From NCBI GenBank assembly GCA_964030785.1, contig OZ034967.1, positions 68,733,713-68,797,712 of the forward strand: a stretch of DNA of 64,000 bases, in the 5' to 3' direction. Shown piece after piece: positions 11,349 through 24,016 of this stretch. Position 1 is the stretch's first letter, and each line of letters starts with the position of its first letter. Both the position numbers and the translations under genes were made by a program. This DNA comes from Siderastrea siderea (lineage: Eukaryota > Cnidaria > Anthozoa > Scleractinia > Rhizangiidae). The notes beneath the pieces were generated by a model. The model had not been told where the DNA came from and made no database searches. It saw nothing but the letters and a program-made list of their open reading frames with translations.

Positions 11349-14285
11349 ATGCGAACTGGGGTGGCCGTCTTTCTTCTGGCATGGTTTGTTTTAGCGTATT
11401 CGAACGAAGAAAGCGACGATGACATACACTTTACTAACTCTTGGGCGGTCCACATTGAAAACGATGACATCGAAGCAGTGAACGACATCGCACAAAAACA
11501 CGGCTTTGTAAATCAAGGACAGGTGGGTATACGGAGACGCAATCAACTTGACAGCGTTGAGACGATCTGAACGTTATAAACCCATTTTCCTTAACAGAGG
11601 TTTAGTTTTGCAAGGATCAGTTTTAAACGCTCAATTTATTTGTTTAGTCGAGAGCAGTACCGGCGACCGGTTGCGGTGACTTTTTATTATAAAAACAAGG
11701 TACCAGAAATAATGTCACATTTTAAGGATCAACAGCTATAGACATGTCAGTGTTGATGTTATGTTTCCGCAGATAGGAAGCCTTCCAGGCTTCTACCACT
11801 TTGTCAAACACACTGTCAGGGAAAGATCGCGAAGGAATTTGGACGAACATAGCGAGACCTTGTTATCTGAACCTAGGGTAAGGTTTCAACCGTGTATTTT
11901 TCTTTCATTATTTTCCCGTTGCTGGTGGATTTTTAATCAATTCACTATCATCGCTGCTGGTAGACAATAGATGTCTTAATTTGTAACTCTCTTGAGAATC
12001 TGCAATGAATTTGTAAAGGAATAACAAAACGTTTTGAGCTAAAGCGATGTTTTTCCTCTTTTTAATTTGTTTTCTTAAAGACATTTTTACGAAGTCACGG
12101 TTCTTTGAATTGATTCTTGTTTTGTTAACTGCTCATTGACTATGGCGACACCAGCTCTGATCTTCAAGAGAGCGGAACAGTTAAGCAATCCGGCCGAGGT
12201 GACAACAAATTACCGACTCGTAAAATTTGCGGATGGTAAAAATAAAACTCATGCTACTTTATGTCTTATAACCCCGTTAGCGTTGTTAGGTACTGTTGGG
12301 AAACAAACCTCAATTTTAAAAAGTTTCTTTTTAATTTATCAGGGACCTAAGGGAGCTTACGGCTCCAGGGCTCAAAGCTGAAAAATGTAGGACTCCAGGG
12401 CTTCAAGACCGAAAAGCTGGGGCTCTGAGGCTCCGTTTTGCTCGGGCTCCGGACTCCACGGCAAGAATTTCAGGGCTCCCTGGCTCCAAACGCCCCCCTT
12501 TGAAACCCTGATTTGTAGGTTATAAGACAGACACCTATTTGATTGTCAGTGTTGAAAGTAATTTGATGTCCAGGGGCGTGTTCTTGAAAAAGTCTAATTA
12601 CCTTATGTTTGTTAAGCTGTTAAAAGAAAGTCTTTTTTGGTTTACTCGAGACCTTTACTAAGTTCTTAATTGTTTCAGTTTTTTTTTTTCAAGAAATTTT
12701 CAGTTAATAAGGCAAACCCTCAATGTTGCCACTTGATGCCTCATGAAGGTAATGAAACCGTTAAGGCCAACACTATACCCATTCTCCCTGGCACCCATCC
12801 TTCATCAGTACTCCCCTCTCGATGCTGTTCATCGCCATTCTGAATTCTTATTTTGCAAGACAACACTAGAAGGGAAGGACATCACATTTTCCCAACAATT
12901 GCTTCTTACTTTGATAATTCACGGCATTATTACCTGGTACACTTCACTTTTAAGTGAAGTGAAAAAAACAGTGACATCTGTGCACCTATTCTCTGTTCTT
13001 CTCTCTCGATGTTTTTATCACTATCTTTCTATCAAGCAATCGTGCTCGTTAATCAACTGAACATTAATTGAGAAGGTACGTTGCATCTTTTAAAGCATTT
13101 GTCTCGCGCGCTGTAGATAAGGGCTGTTTCTTTCATTGTTTTCTCTTTTTGATGCGCTTCAGCGAGGCCCAACTGAAGCATGTCTTGATATTTGCTTTCC
13201 ACTTAGCCTCAAGGCTTTCATTAGGTCATTTGTCTTTTTGTACTTGAAAAAGACGAGTGGGGGAAAGAAACAAAGAAAAAATTATTTACAGTCAATATGT
13301 GATGATGAGCCTCTTAGTTTGCCATGTAGGGGCCGATTAACGGTGCGATTGTTGCTTACGACTGTCTCATGCGACTATTGGAGCGCGGGCCGCCCGCGTC
13401 ACCTAAAAAATCGTAAACAACTCACGTCATCTATCATTGCCTCCAGTTACGACTGTTGTAAGCTTTAAAACATACATATATGTCAAAATCCTACGACATG
13501 ACAATCGTGGGCAAGTTGCAGTTTGGATTTACTGCGAAGCAACTAGCGTAGCAGGCTATCTGTGACATCCGTCAGCATCTAAATCGGCCCTAAAGAAGTT
13601 CAAATAATGGGTTAATGGGTAGTATTTTGATCAGTTTAGTGTATCATTCATGGTGCATTAAAGAAGAAAGTCTGTTTCATGCCGGGCTATAATCAAGCAA
13701 AGAATAATTGGCTGCTGTTTACAGACAACGTTTCGTGCAGCGTACTTCTCGCTAAGATTGCAAAACAAGCTGAGCCTTAATTAAAAGTGTCTAGTATACC
13801 AATTGCCAGGGTAATTGGTATGGTTTGGGCTAGGGACTTTTCTCGCAAATTTTCCGGTTGCGTTATTATCGTTGCACAAAGTAGCTATAATCGCGCTGCG
13901 ATGATGCAAAGATAGCAGAAAATTTCTAGCGACAAGCATATCACGCCCCGCAATTTTAACTCACAGCTTGAGATTTTGTTACACCAAACGTTGCTTCGTT
14001 TGACAGTGTCCAACAACCAGAAGCACGCACCTGCTGCAGAACAATTTTGCATCTATACCAAAAATGAAACTGCCAATAGCACTAACCTCTTTTAAGTCGT
14101 TCACAAATTAGCTCATTCAATTCTGATCTTAGGTGAAATGGGTAGAGCAGCAAAGGATTCTGGAACGAAGCAAACGTGACGTCATACCTGGCGAGGACGA
14201 ATTGGTAGAAAGGTCGGTAGCAAGACTGAGACGAGATACAGCTGTCACCATACGCGATCCTTTCTTTAAAGATCAGTGGTACTTG
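11349..14285 (+). other. signal peptide and prodomain exons (1-3)
   Basis: Exon 1 starts at ATG 11349 and encodes a hydrophobic leader ([12 protein letters not shown]) followed by an acidic stretch and the prodomain core ([10 protein letters not shown]). Exons 2 and 3 carry [10 protein letters not shown] and three basic clusters: RERSRR (aa 74-79, where the family has its secondary autocleavage site), ERSKRD (primary site, cut after 108) and RLRRD (aa 124-128). DQWYL just before the exon-3 donor matches the family's start of the mature enzyme. Confidence 0.88.
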
Positions 14286-17200
14286 GTAAGTAGTAGGAAC
14301 TTTAAGCAAGCAGATCGTTGACGCCTACCTAAGTCCTTCTACGTTGTTATCTATCCTCAATGTTAACCCGTTTCGAATTCGGAACTGTTGGGAATTATAT
14401 GTCTATGTATATGTATTTTACCTAAAATGGGTGAACATTGAGATCAGTAAAACTGCTTGCTTCTTTTCCCAAGTTTTTTTTTTCATGGCTACAGGCCTCT
14501 AACCTTATGTCAAAGGCCTGAACACTCAAGGCTTGCTTGGCTTAGCGGATCGGTTACCCTGGCTTACGACACTTCAATCCAATGTCTGAAAAAAAAACGG
14601 TATTCCTGGTAAGGCGGTGAAACCAGGTTGCCAGAATGACCAGAATACTAGGATTACTTCCTGATCCAAGCATAGAAAGACTGACAATATTATCAATTTT
14701 AAAGCGACCCTATCCTCTTAGCCACTTCCTAAAGTTTCTCGTGTGTAATCAGCCAAAATCCACGGTGCAATTAAACTCACAGGCTGTCAGTTACGCGTTA
14801 CCACATCATTGCTAAAACAGCGCAACCTTGTTTTCTCCTGTCATCCTGGAATGCCAAAGTATGACCGGAAAGTCGGCTTGTGCTTAAATTTTTGGCATCG
14901 CTAGTAGTCTATTTTCTGTGCTACCACTTGTTGTTTTTCGGTCATAACAGTCCAAAAAATATAAATTAATACATGATGTTTGTATTTATAATCACATTAT
15001 GGGGCGTCGTACTCAATAACAACAAGTTTCACTTTATACCCTTTATGCGCTTGACCAGTTTTTGAGCTTAAGAATACTTGTCATTTGATCTTCAGCAAAA
15101 TATCGGACAATCTTCCGGACCCCATGGGATTGATATCAACGTGTTGCCCGTGTGGGCTCAAGGTTATTCCGGTAAAGGAGTAGTGGTGTCCGTACTGGAT
15201 GATGGTGAGTCCAATAAGAGCCTTCAAATTTAACGTGACTGTTAATAGTTATTCTGCAGTGGTCAAGCTATCCTGTTCATTCGTTTGTTTTGTCGTTCGT
15301 TCTTTCCTTCATGCCGACTTCTAAGTAGTAATTCCTTTTCTTTTAATTCCCAGGGGTTGACCATACTCATCCGGATTTAAGAAGCAACTATGTAAGTTTT
15401 ATATCTGTTAACTAAAATAACATAAGTATGGTATGGTAAATTATGCTAAAAAAAAGTATTCGGGGACGATCGTTGGACGTTTTCAAAGGAACTCTATCGA
15501 GTGCCCTCTATTACTGTGAGTTTCTGAACATACCGTTTGTACACTAGTGCTTAGATCAGAATTCGGAAAATAGTAACGGGACACACGAGTTGCAGTACGA
15601 CGGGTGTCTCACTTGGTGCCAATTACGGTTTCATTTTGAATTTCTCGATGTTTGGCATCATGCTGAAGCACCTACGCGTGACAATGTAATTTTGCGATCT
15701 CGTGTTGGCAAATCAACATCCCGTATGTGTGCTAACGTCGAATTAAAAAGTTGGCAATTTATTAGTGAGGACTAGAACTTCACGCCTGTTTTGTCATCTT
15801 TTCTTCTAGGATCCTGACGCAAGCTTTGACTTCAATGACTTTGATGGCGATCCAAAACCTCGCGACGAAAACTTGGAAAACTGGTAATAATAATGAAAGC
15901 TAATAGTAATAGAAGTGAGTCGTGGGATGTGGTCGGTTTCCAACTGACTGAGTTTCTTTTGGGCCAATCACGTACACAGAGGTCACTCAGTTGACCTCTA
16001 TCAACGACACACAACTCATTTCTTACCAAATGTGTGACCTGTGACCCGTTTCTTTCGCCTCGCAGCTTAACACAAACTAGTCAACTTTCTTTATACAAAA
16101 TGCTTTTTAAATCACTCAGAATTCAGGAACTTAACTGTGAACTGGTTTTGAGTATCCTTTCTTTTTCATTTCTCTTGTGTTGTACTGATACTCTTTGTTC
16201 TGTCTAATGAGTTCATCTAGGCGAGAGTAGTCCTGCGAAGGACTGTCGTTGGTGACACTGACCAACGTTTTGACAACCTACAACCTTCGACAAAAATCTT
16301 TTGGACAATTCAATAAAAATCGCCTATTTTTCATGAATTCAACTTTAAAAAATCAATTTCACTATAACCAATGTTGAAATGTCCCCCAACCCCGCTTAAA
16401 CAGTGTTGTGCAACGGGTAAACTGCTTTGGATGGGAAGATCAACATTGTACGAAGGGCGGGGAGGGGGGGGGGGGGTGTTCCAAGAATTGCCCTTGGTAA
16501 TTGCAGAAACGTGAAAGTGTCCCAAAATTATTGACGAAGGTTGTAGGTGGAATTACGTGTGCTCTCTTCAGAGTCTTTAGCGTCGGATGACTCTGGTGAG
16601 GTTGTCGAGACATTGGTCAATGTTGCCAACGACTCCTCTCACTCGGAACGGAAGTCCACACTGGAAAGACTGCTGACCCTCCTAGGTTAAATCGTATATT
16701 ATTAAGTCATATTCTAATTAATTTACTATTTCAAAGCCATGGCACAAAATGTGCAGGAGAAGTAGCAGCCCAAGCGGACAACGGCATCTGCGGGGTAGGA
16801 GTGTCCTTCAACGCCAGTATTGGAGGTGAGGTTTTCTTGGTTTGGTCTTTTTCAGTTCAGTAACAACTACCACCAAGGAAACGTATACTTGCGTTGAAAA
16901 CAAATTTCGATCTCGCTGCCATATAGTTTGCTCGGCCAAATGAATTCATCATTGCGTTCAACAACATCTGAATCGTTTAGGCACGATTTTGGGTTAAGTC
17001 AGACGACCTTTGATTCGTTCGATCTCGCCTGAATCATTTGTGACCTCAGCATATCGCCTTGAGAATTTGTCATCAAACTAAATAATCACCAAACCCGTGT
17101 GACTTAAATTTTGCAGGTATCCGCATGCTAGATGGTAAAGCTACAGACACTCTTGAGGGAAGTTCTCTGAGTTACCGCTCAGATTACATCGACATCTACA

Positions 17201-20200
17201 GTTGTTGTTGGGGACCAAAGGATGATGGAAAGAGATTCGGCAAACCGGGTTACTTGGCTGGTAAAGCGCTTCAGATTGGTGCCGAGCGGGTAAATGGACC
17301 TCTTTGCTCATACATGACCCTTAATCTTTTGAGCAACTTACTAATGATACAGTGTTGTCCACTGTTAGGTCTTGAGTTGAAAGCGGTGAACTTATTAAGT
17401 TAGTCAATTCATTTGCCTGACTTACTCTATTCCTATTCTTACACATGGTGAGGGGGGTAATCGGTTATTTGAGCGAAATCTTAGTTTGACGTGGTTTAAT
17501 GGCTACACACGGTCAAGAACAATGTCAAGACTCTATAAACCACATCTAAGCCGGTTTTAGGTTCTATGATAAGAATTTAACCAAGCTGCCTTTTACAAAC
17601 ACCATGTTTAAACGTGGCCTAACAGACACGGAAGACGGCACAAAATCCGCTCAAAATTGGTTAAGATCGTCGGTGTTCGAAAACCCGTCACCGTGAAACT
17701 GAACCAATGCCTTGGTTAATGCCAATATGTATCGTTCTTGTAAGCGCTGCTTTCGTTCTTCTTCCACCAAGTTTTGACTGAGAGGTAAATAAGGTCTACA
17801 AAACAAATTTTAAACCTAATCTTCCTGAACTTGGCCTTATCTCTAGCTTTTGCTATAAGACATCGCTTATAATCAAACCGCTTGCTCTTCATCTGTTTTT
17901 TCTACAGGGTCGTGGTGGTAAAGGTAACATTTATGTTTGGGCGACAGGTAATGGAGGTCTGACAGATGACGACTGTAACTGTGATGGCTACACTACCAGT
18001 ATATATACCATATCAATTGGCGCTATCAGTGATCACGGTCTTTCAACGTATTACACAGAGCACTGTGCGTCTACCTTGGCTGTCACATTTTCTGGAGGAT
18101 CGCACAGAGAAACCGTAGAAAACAAAGTTGTAAGTGGTTGCAATGTGTAATTGTCAGCTACCAAAGAATAGTTATGCCGAAAGCTCTGTTAAGGACGGTG
18201 CCTCCTAATACGGAGGTATTTTTGCACAGGTCATGACTGTGGGAAAAAAGACGATCTTACCAAGGGTTATTTGAATCCAAAAATAAAATTCTGGGTAACC
18301 AAGCATTTTCCAAAGCAAACATAATTCTGAAATAGAACAATGTATGGCATTTTCTTTCTAAATTTAAGCTCAATTATTTTTGAAAAATATGCGGTTACCC
18401 CCAATTTTCTTTTTGGATTCCAACAGCTCGTGATAAGGTCTCCTTTTCCCATGCAGTCATACCTTTGTATTAGTAGGCACTGTCCTTAAGACACCCGAGT
18501 TTCTCAGGCCATCCAGAGATGCACAGAATGTGTGTGCAGTAGTGTGTGCAGTAAAAAAAAAGGAGGTACCGATAGCCAAGCCAAGCTCAGGGTAGGAGAG
18601 GACGATAAAGTCGTACACAAGTCGCAAGTGGTCCACACGGCAGGCACTCAACTAAGGTTTCCGTGGCATAAGGCAAACTAGGAGCGTTATTACTCTCCCT
18701 TGGATGGGATGTCTCTCCATCTGGTTACTGTCCGTCCTGGTGACCTACAGCAATTTGACACCGGTACCTTGATACATCTGAGTGGAGAAAGTCAATCTTC
18801 CGATCGAATATTCCTCCAGTCGTCCGATTATATCCACGGGATGAAAAGTCTCGTTGCGCGCGGTGCAATAGTCAAATCATTAAGACGCTTAATTTGGAAT
18901 TTCTTCTGCGTTCTGGGGTGCTGGCTAGAAAAGTGATAAACTCTTGCCGTTTCAGCAGTTTCATAGAGAACTGAAAGTCATGCCATCCTGAAAGGAGATC
19001 ACGGCACACAAAAATGAACTGGAATTACCTCGTGAGGACATAAAAGTAACGGAGGCCTCATACAAACGAAGTCAATAGTTCCATTCCACATTGTTGAATT
19101 CAATATGTTAAAGGCCTTTGACCACCCTGTTGAATAATGTTCAATCGGTCTAACTGAGGCCTAAGATTTAAGAAGAGAGATGCAAACACCTCCCCAAATT
19201 ATGTCTTAAGTTAAAGGAGAAGATAACATTAACTACCGCTGAGGTTAAAGTTGTTTTTTTCAAACTATAATTGCGGTGTAGATGTAGCTTTGGGTTGTGA
19301 TATACCCTGGCACCCTGCGCTGCTATTTGAAAGTGTACCAGATGCTTGTTTTTTTTTTCTAAAAAGGTCACCACTGATCTGCATCACAAGTGTACCGAGG
19401 TATTCAAGGGAACTTCCTCAGCAGCCCCTTTGGCCGCGGGAATGCTGGCTCTCGTATTGGAGGCGAAGTAAGTCCATACAATTAAAGGTCAATAGTGCGC
19501 TTTTCAAATGAGTGTTGTAAACCCAAAACAAGGTCATTACCTTGTCCAATCACAACAAACACAAATAACCCAAGGAACCAATCAGAACTCGAAGCAAATA
19601 CATGTAACCGGCGCCAAGCGCGGGAAAACGCGTGCGAGCAAGTTGCGATTGGTTTTGGTTTTACTTCTGATTGGCCGAGAAAGTGGCGTGAGATTTTTTT
19701 ACCCAATGACAAAGCGAAGAAAAGCAAAACCAAAGCAAAATTAAACACGAATTTCTTTCGACACTCAATTGTAAACCGCTCTAATCAGAACAATTAATAA
19801 CATTGTCTAGATAAAACGTACAGTTAATAAGAAGTCAGTTATTAGTTTCAGCCCAAATGTGAAATCTCTTAGTTTCTTAGTTTAATTCACCGGATCTGTT
19901 TTTTTAAATAAGATAAACTGGGTCTGTTATCCAGCCAAACACTTCTCTTTTAACCTCGGGACGTGAGCCTTGATGCGTCTTTTTAGAGCAATGTTCTTGG
20001 TAACATATGAAGTTATAAGTTTTTGAGTTTTTGAGTGCGTGCTGGTCTATATGTAAGCGAATCAGACTCGGAGGATCAAAAGGTGGAACTCTACTTGCAG
20101 CGTTCATCCTTCTTAAACATTTTGCTTTACATTGTCGTTCTTTACCCAAGTGTATAAATGAGTACCAGCAAACTGTTGCCACAGTCTAATGAGATGCTGA

Positions 20201-23200
20201 GGTTAATCAGATATGTTGGACTAAAATTTTAATTAGAGCTGAGAAGTGGGCTGGGCACGCCTAAGAGGTCTGACACCTCCCACCAATGTGAGACGGGCTT
20301 GAATACTTCCGGGAATTCTAGACCTAGCTTGAGTTTGTTCTTGGTTCTCCCCTAGCTCCGAAGACTTTTCTGTGACTTACCTTCTTCCACAAAAACCAGC
20401 ATTTCCAAATCCCAGCTCGGAATGTACAGTATAGAGGACTGTATCTGGAACCACCAGTAGGTCATCTAAATCTGATCTAAATATCTGATGTAACGGAAAC
20501 AGAACATGAGTGCCTTGCTTATAAATCAATTCACTCTGAAAAAGACCTAACCTTTGTTTCTCCCTACCTATGTTTCAGTCCTAATCTAACATGGCGTGAC
20601 GTACAGCATGTCATTGTGGAGTCGTCTCAAATGACAAGTCCGCTGGATGAGGGATGGAAGATAAATGGCGCAGGGAAACGTTACAATCGCAAATTTGGGT
20701 TTGGGCGGCTGGACGTGAGTAAAATGGTGGAAAAAGCACGTAAATGGAAGACTGTAGATAAACAAAAAATATGTCACGGAGCTACACACACTATATCAAG
20801 GTTTGTCAAAAAACTATCGTGAGATTCCGTGGTGGGCTAATAATGTATTGTTTCCAGAGAGGATGAAGGGGGTTGATTGTAAAGTATGACATGACACTAC
20901 TGAACTGCATGTAAAAGCTCTTATCGCTGTTTGTCATCATTTAGATCTATCCCAGCGTCTGGAAGCCTCATTCTATCAGCAAACACCTCAGCATGTTCAG
21001 GCACTGCATCTGAGATACGAAAAGTAGAACACGTACAACTTAACGTCACATTGCAGCATCGTCACAGAGGGGATCTAAGTATCACACTCATTTCACCATC
21101 CGGGACACGGAGTGAGCTGCTGACCACCAGGCGGAATGACCATTCGGCCCGAGGGCTCAAGGTAAGTTGATCATTATAGACTGATTATTTCAACGAGGTC
21201 TAACGAAGATCGCAGTTTAAGACAATCACTGAACCCTTCAAATCTTTCTATAAGTAGAGTAGATTGAAACTAGTTTAGATCGCGGTTTTGTTAACACCGT
21301 CTAAACGTTGTTTAAAAAGCCGGCCCTATGTCGTCGACCAACGTTTGTTCATTGAAGACAACTACGAGTAAGCGAAAAGCAGTATTGCATAGCGATAACT
21401 GAGGGACAATAAAATCTTAGTCCTGATTCCAGAAAAAAAAGAAGTTGTTTTAACGTTTCTTCAAGGGACGTACAATTCACTGAAATTGGTGAGGATCGTT
21501 AGCAGGTTTTTCTTCAACATGAAGAAAAAATGCCTACTTTGAGATAACTTCGCAGACAAGGAACATGACGTTGGCCCTGTTGGTAACTGAGAAGTTTCAA
21601 GAACATTATGCTGACAGAAAGTGATCACATCTGCTTGCGTAATGCAGCAGAATTTCGATACATTTCTCCGTAATCTGAAGAATCTTGTGCTATTCATTTG
21701 AAAAAATCACTCATTATTAATCATCCATTTTTCTTATTATCAACCTACTAACAACTTGGTTTCCCTTAGAACTGGGTCTTTATGACCGTGCATTGCTGGG
21801 GTGAGGATCCCAGAGGGCTTTGGACTGTGATTGTAACAGACAACGATAACAACAATCGTAAACATTACCTGAAGAAGCTTACACAAGGAGATGAAGAAGA
21901 CGTAACAAGAATATTCCTGGATGATACTGAGAAGCATCACCGACCAGGAACTTCGGGTCCTGCACAGGATCATGTTTGGAAAACGATGGAAGACACAGCT
22001 GGGAAGCTTTTTCATGGAAACGGATTTGCAAAGTTTGTTCACCGAAAGAAAGCTCATAACATTCGCTCTAAGCCTAGAACCACAAGTATAAAAAAGAAGA
22101 GACTAGTCAGATATCATCATAAAGAAAGCAAAAATGCTGGTACAAGGAAAGATGGTTGGAAAACCGCAAATAGCAACAAAACTAAAGTAACGAAAGCGAA
22201 ACAAACATCAAGAGGTATGGCAAGGAAAAATACCCACCCAAAGACAAACGTAGTTAAAGATCAGCACGATGAAAAGTCCTCGAAGATTAATAAATTGACT
22301 TCCAAAACCGCGTTTATGCGGAAGCAGGAAAAGCTAAAGACCACTTTGGGAAAGGAAGACAGTAACAGAAAGACAGATGGAAAACCCCTGAAAACTTCCC
22401 AACAAAAAATGAACACAACTTTAACTCTACCTGTACCTAATATAGTGACGACGTTGAACAAATCCAGTGCATCTGTGTTAAGGAACTTAAACACATCTGA
22501 CAATGAAGCGGCCCTCAATCTTATCACCAAGTTGATATCAGAAATTCAGAAAAATCCATTGGTGACCAAAATAGCTTTTGAAGCTTTGAGAAATCCTGCC
22601 ATTGGGAAATTATTTGGTATTGATTCCTTATCAGATGTGGCTGAAAAGATCCAGGAAAAATTTTCTCTGTCTGAGACTGTGGAACAATTCAAGGACTTTA
22701 AAAATGAGTCAGGCATAGGAAGCCCACATTTAAAAATAAGTAATCAGACCGTCACACGAAAAGAAAAGTTAAATACAACGGTTGTTGATGCAAACAGTGA
22801 TGGCAGTGGAGCAGGTCTAAAAGAACTAGTAAAACGACCGGCTACTGTGAATTCGATCAAACATAGACGTATTCAGTTTTTCAAAATTCTGAAAGATATC
22901 GACGAAGCGTCTTTCATAGCTGAGGTTAGTGGAAGTGGAATTGGAGAGAGTGGAAACTCTGTAGACTCGGCAAGTGGAAACAATCCTGACGAAAGTGGAT
23001 CTGGAAATGTGGTGGTTTCTCAATCAGGAATCTCTCAATCTTTAAGCTGCGTGCCGCCCAAGAACTGTAGTGGAACGCAAAGGGAAGACACTTCTATGCC
23101 TGGTTCAGGCAAACCACCGATCAAAATACCGAAGGAACTTGAAGGGGAAGATGATTTGTTTGGAGAATATGACGAAGATACAAAGGAAAGCCAATATGGA

Positions 23201-24016
23201 GACGGGGACGGAAACGATTTCTTCGAAAATATGAAAAACGCTGTTGAACGTAATGACAGCAGTGACCATTTAGTACCCCCACATTTTGGGCTTGATATAG
23301 ACAACATTAACGAACACGATAAAAGTCTTTGTAGCAATTTTTCCGTGCATTCAAGCAATGATTCAGATATTTCACGAAAGGTGCATTGCCCAGAAAATAG
23401 GTCACAAGCAGATGACAGAGAAAGAGAAGACAAAACGTTAGCACATTATTTAGCCGTTGATAAATTAAAGTCCGTTCCACTGAACAACGACTTGGACAGC
23501 ATCGAGGATACCAGCTCTTCTCAGAATCTTATCGAGGACGGAAATTCTAGCAGTGAAGAGGATTTTTCAGATTCTAAATATAGTGGCAAGGACTTAGAAG
23601 TTTTACAGGAAGCGCTGGAAGAACAGCTGTCTCATTTGTCAAAGGATCCAAGCTCTCAAAAATCCAGTGCGGAAATTTTAGCTCGAGTTCGTGATGATAT
23701 CAACCACGGTGACATAGACGATTTAGAACTATTAGAAGCTCAGATTACAGATGGAAAAACTGATCTTTCCAGATCTGTCAGGAGTTTGTCTCCAGAAGAT
23801 GAACAAATTGATGACTTGGATGATTTCGCAGATATAACACCAGAAGGATATGAAGAATTCAACGAGGAACAAGACGAGATGGAGCGCAGCAGGATATCTC
23901 ATGAATTGAATAAACAAAAGTCATCAGAAACATACTATGTTGATCCAAATAAATATGGAAAGGACAATTCAGGCATATTAGAATCTTGGACGTTAATTCT
24001 TTATGGAACTAAATAG
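11349..24016 (+). CDS. furin/kexin-type proprotein convertase with ~696-aa P-domain insertion
   Basis: Secretory-pathway serine protease expected to cleave precursors after paired basic residues. Exons by GT-AG and phase: 11349-11522, 11773-11877, 14133-14285, 15096-15204, 15354-15391, 15810-15883, 16737-16825, 17117-17289, 17908-18129, 19367-19467, 20579-20800, 20945-21161, 21770-24016; 3924 nt, 1307 aa, every junction in frame. Residues 1-18 are a signal peptide. Prodomain ends at RSKR108, with extra sites SRR79 and RLRR127. Catalytic set is intact: D179 (VLDDG), H219 (HGTKCAGE), oxyanion N320 (ATGNGG), S396 (GTSSAAP). The P-domain keeps RGD (HRGDL) and closes with WTLILYGT. N320 excludes a PC2 assignment, since PC2 has Asp there. 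Several stretches ([19 protein letters not shown]) look PC7- or furin-like, but I do not assign an orthologue. No membrane segment: TAG follows the P-domain directly. Usual convertases are about 600-1000 aa. Confidence 0.93.
12340..12510. mobile_element. GGGCTCC-rich MITE, copy 1 (convertase intron 2)
   Basis: Ends CAGGG and CCCTG with internal runs of GGCTCC. The related copy at 27976-28166 has the same organisation. Inverted ends are imperfect (AAGGGAGC versus AAAGGGGGGC). No clear TSD. Confidence 0.55.
16281..16543. mobile_element. Tc1/mariner-type MITE in convertase intron 6
   Basis: TIR of about 27 bp beginning CAACCTTCGACAA, flanked by TA (16279-16280 and 16544-16545). It interrupts another dispersed repeat (about 16220-16278 and 16546-16650) containing a GACAACCT motif, related in inverse orientation to the repeat near 60630-60770. 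Confidence 0.7.
18193..18485. mobile_element. piggyBac-type MITE in convertase intron 9
   Basis: Flanked by TTAA (18189-18192 and 18486-18489). The left end begins GGACGGTGCCTCCTAATAC; the right end is its inverted near-copy (GTATTAGTAGGCACTGTCC). 293 bp, no coding capacity. Confidence 0.75.
21878..23965 (+). other. intronless insertion inside the P-domain (aa ~596-1291)
   Basis: The P-domain runs normally through [17 protein letters not shown], then about 696 residues intervene before the final strand [13 protein letters not shown]. In PC1, PC5 or furin this loop is roughly 10-15 residues. Composition changes along the insert: Lys/Arg/Thr/Asn-rich at first (to about 22330), mixed with predicted helices (to about 22780), Ser-Gly-rich (about 22790-23120, with [17 protein letters not shown] and MPGSGK), then Asp/Glu/Ser-rich to the end. 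Few cysteines. No domain family is recognised; mostly low complexity and probably disordered. Confidence 0.85.

Larger units (their letters stand above)
15096..20800 (+). other. subtilisin-like catalytic domain exons (4-11)
   Basis: Catalytic Asp, His, Asn and Ser are each on separate exons (4, 7, 9, 10). Aligned by eye to furin numbering: S1 acids D258 and D306 are kept (D283, D331), D154 is kept (D180) and E236 is kept (E261). D191 is Glu (E216), position 257 is Lys (K282), and the S4 acid D264 is Gly (G289). The usual TVDGP after DDGK is replaced by RFGKP. The domain ends with NLTWRDVQH and the FGFGRLD region. Confidence 0.85.

Noticed and set aside
12743..13060. 105-codon frame in convertase intron 2
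   Set aside because: No splice-consistent phase with neighbouring exons and no domain; the convertase joins properly without it.
17908..18129. PC2-type convertase identity
   Set aside because: PC2 has Asp in the oxyanion position; this gene has Asn (ATGNGG).
22261..23433. antisense frames within convertase exon 13
   Set aside because: Mirror frames of the Ser/Asp/Lys-rich coding strand.
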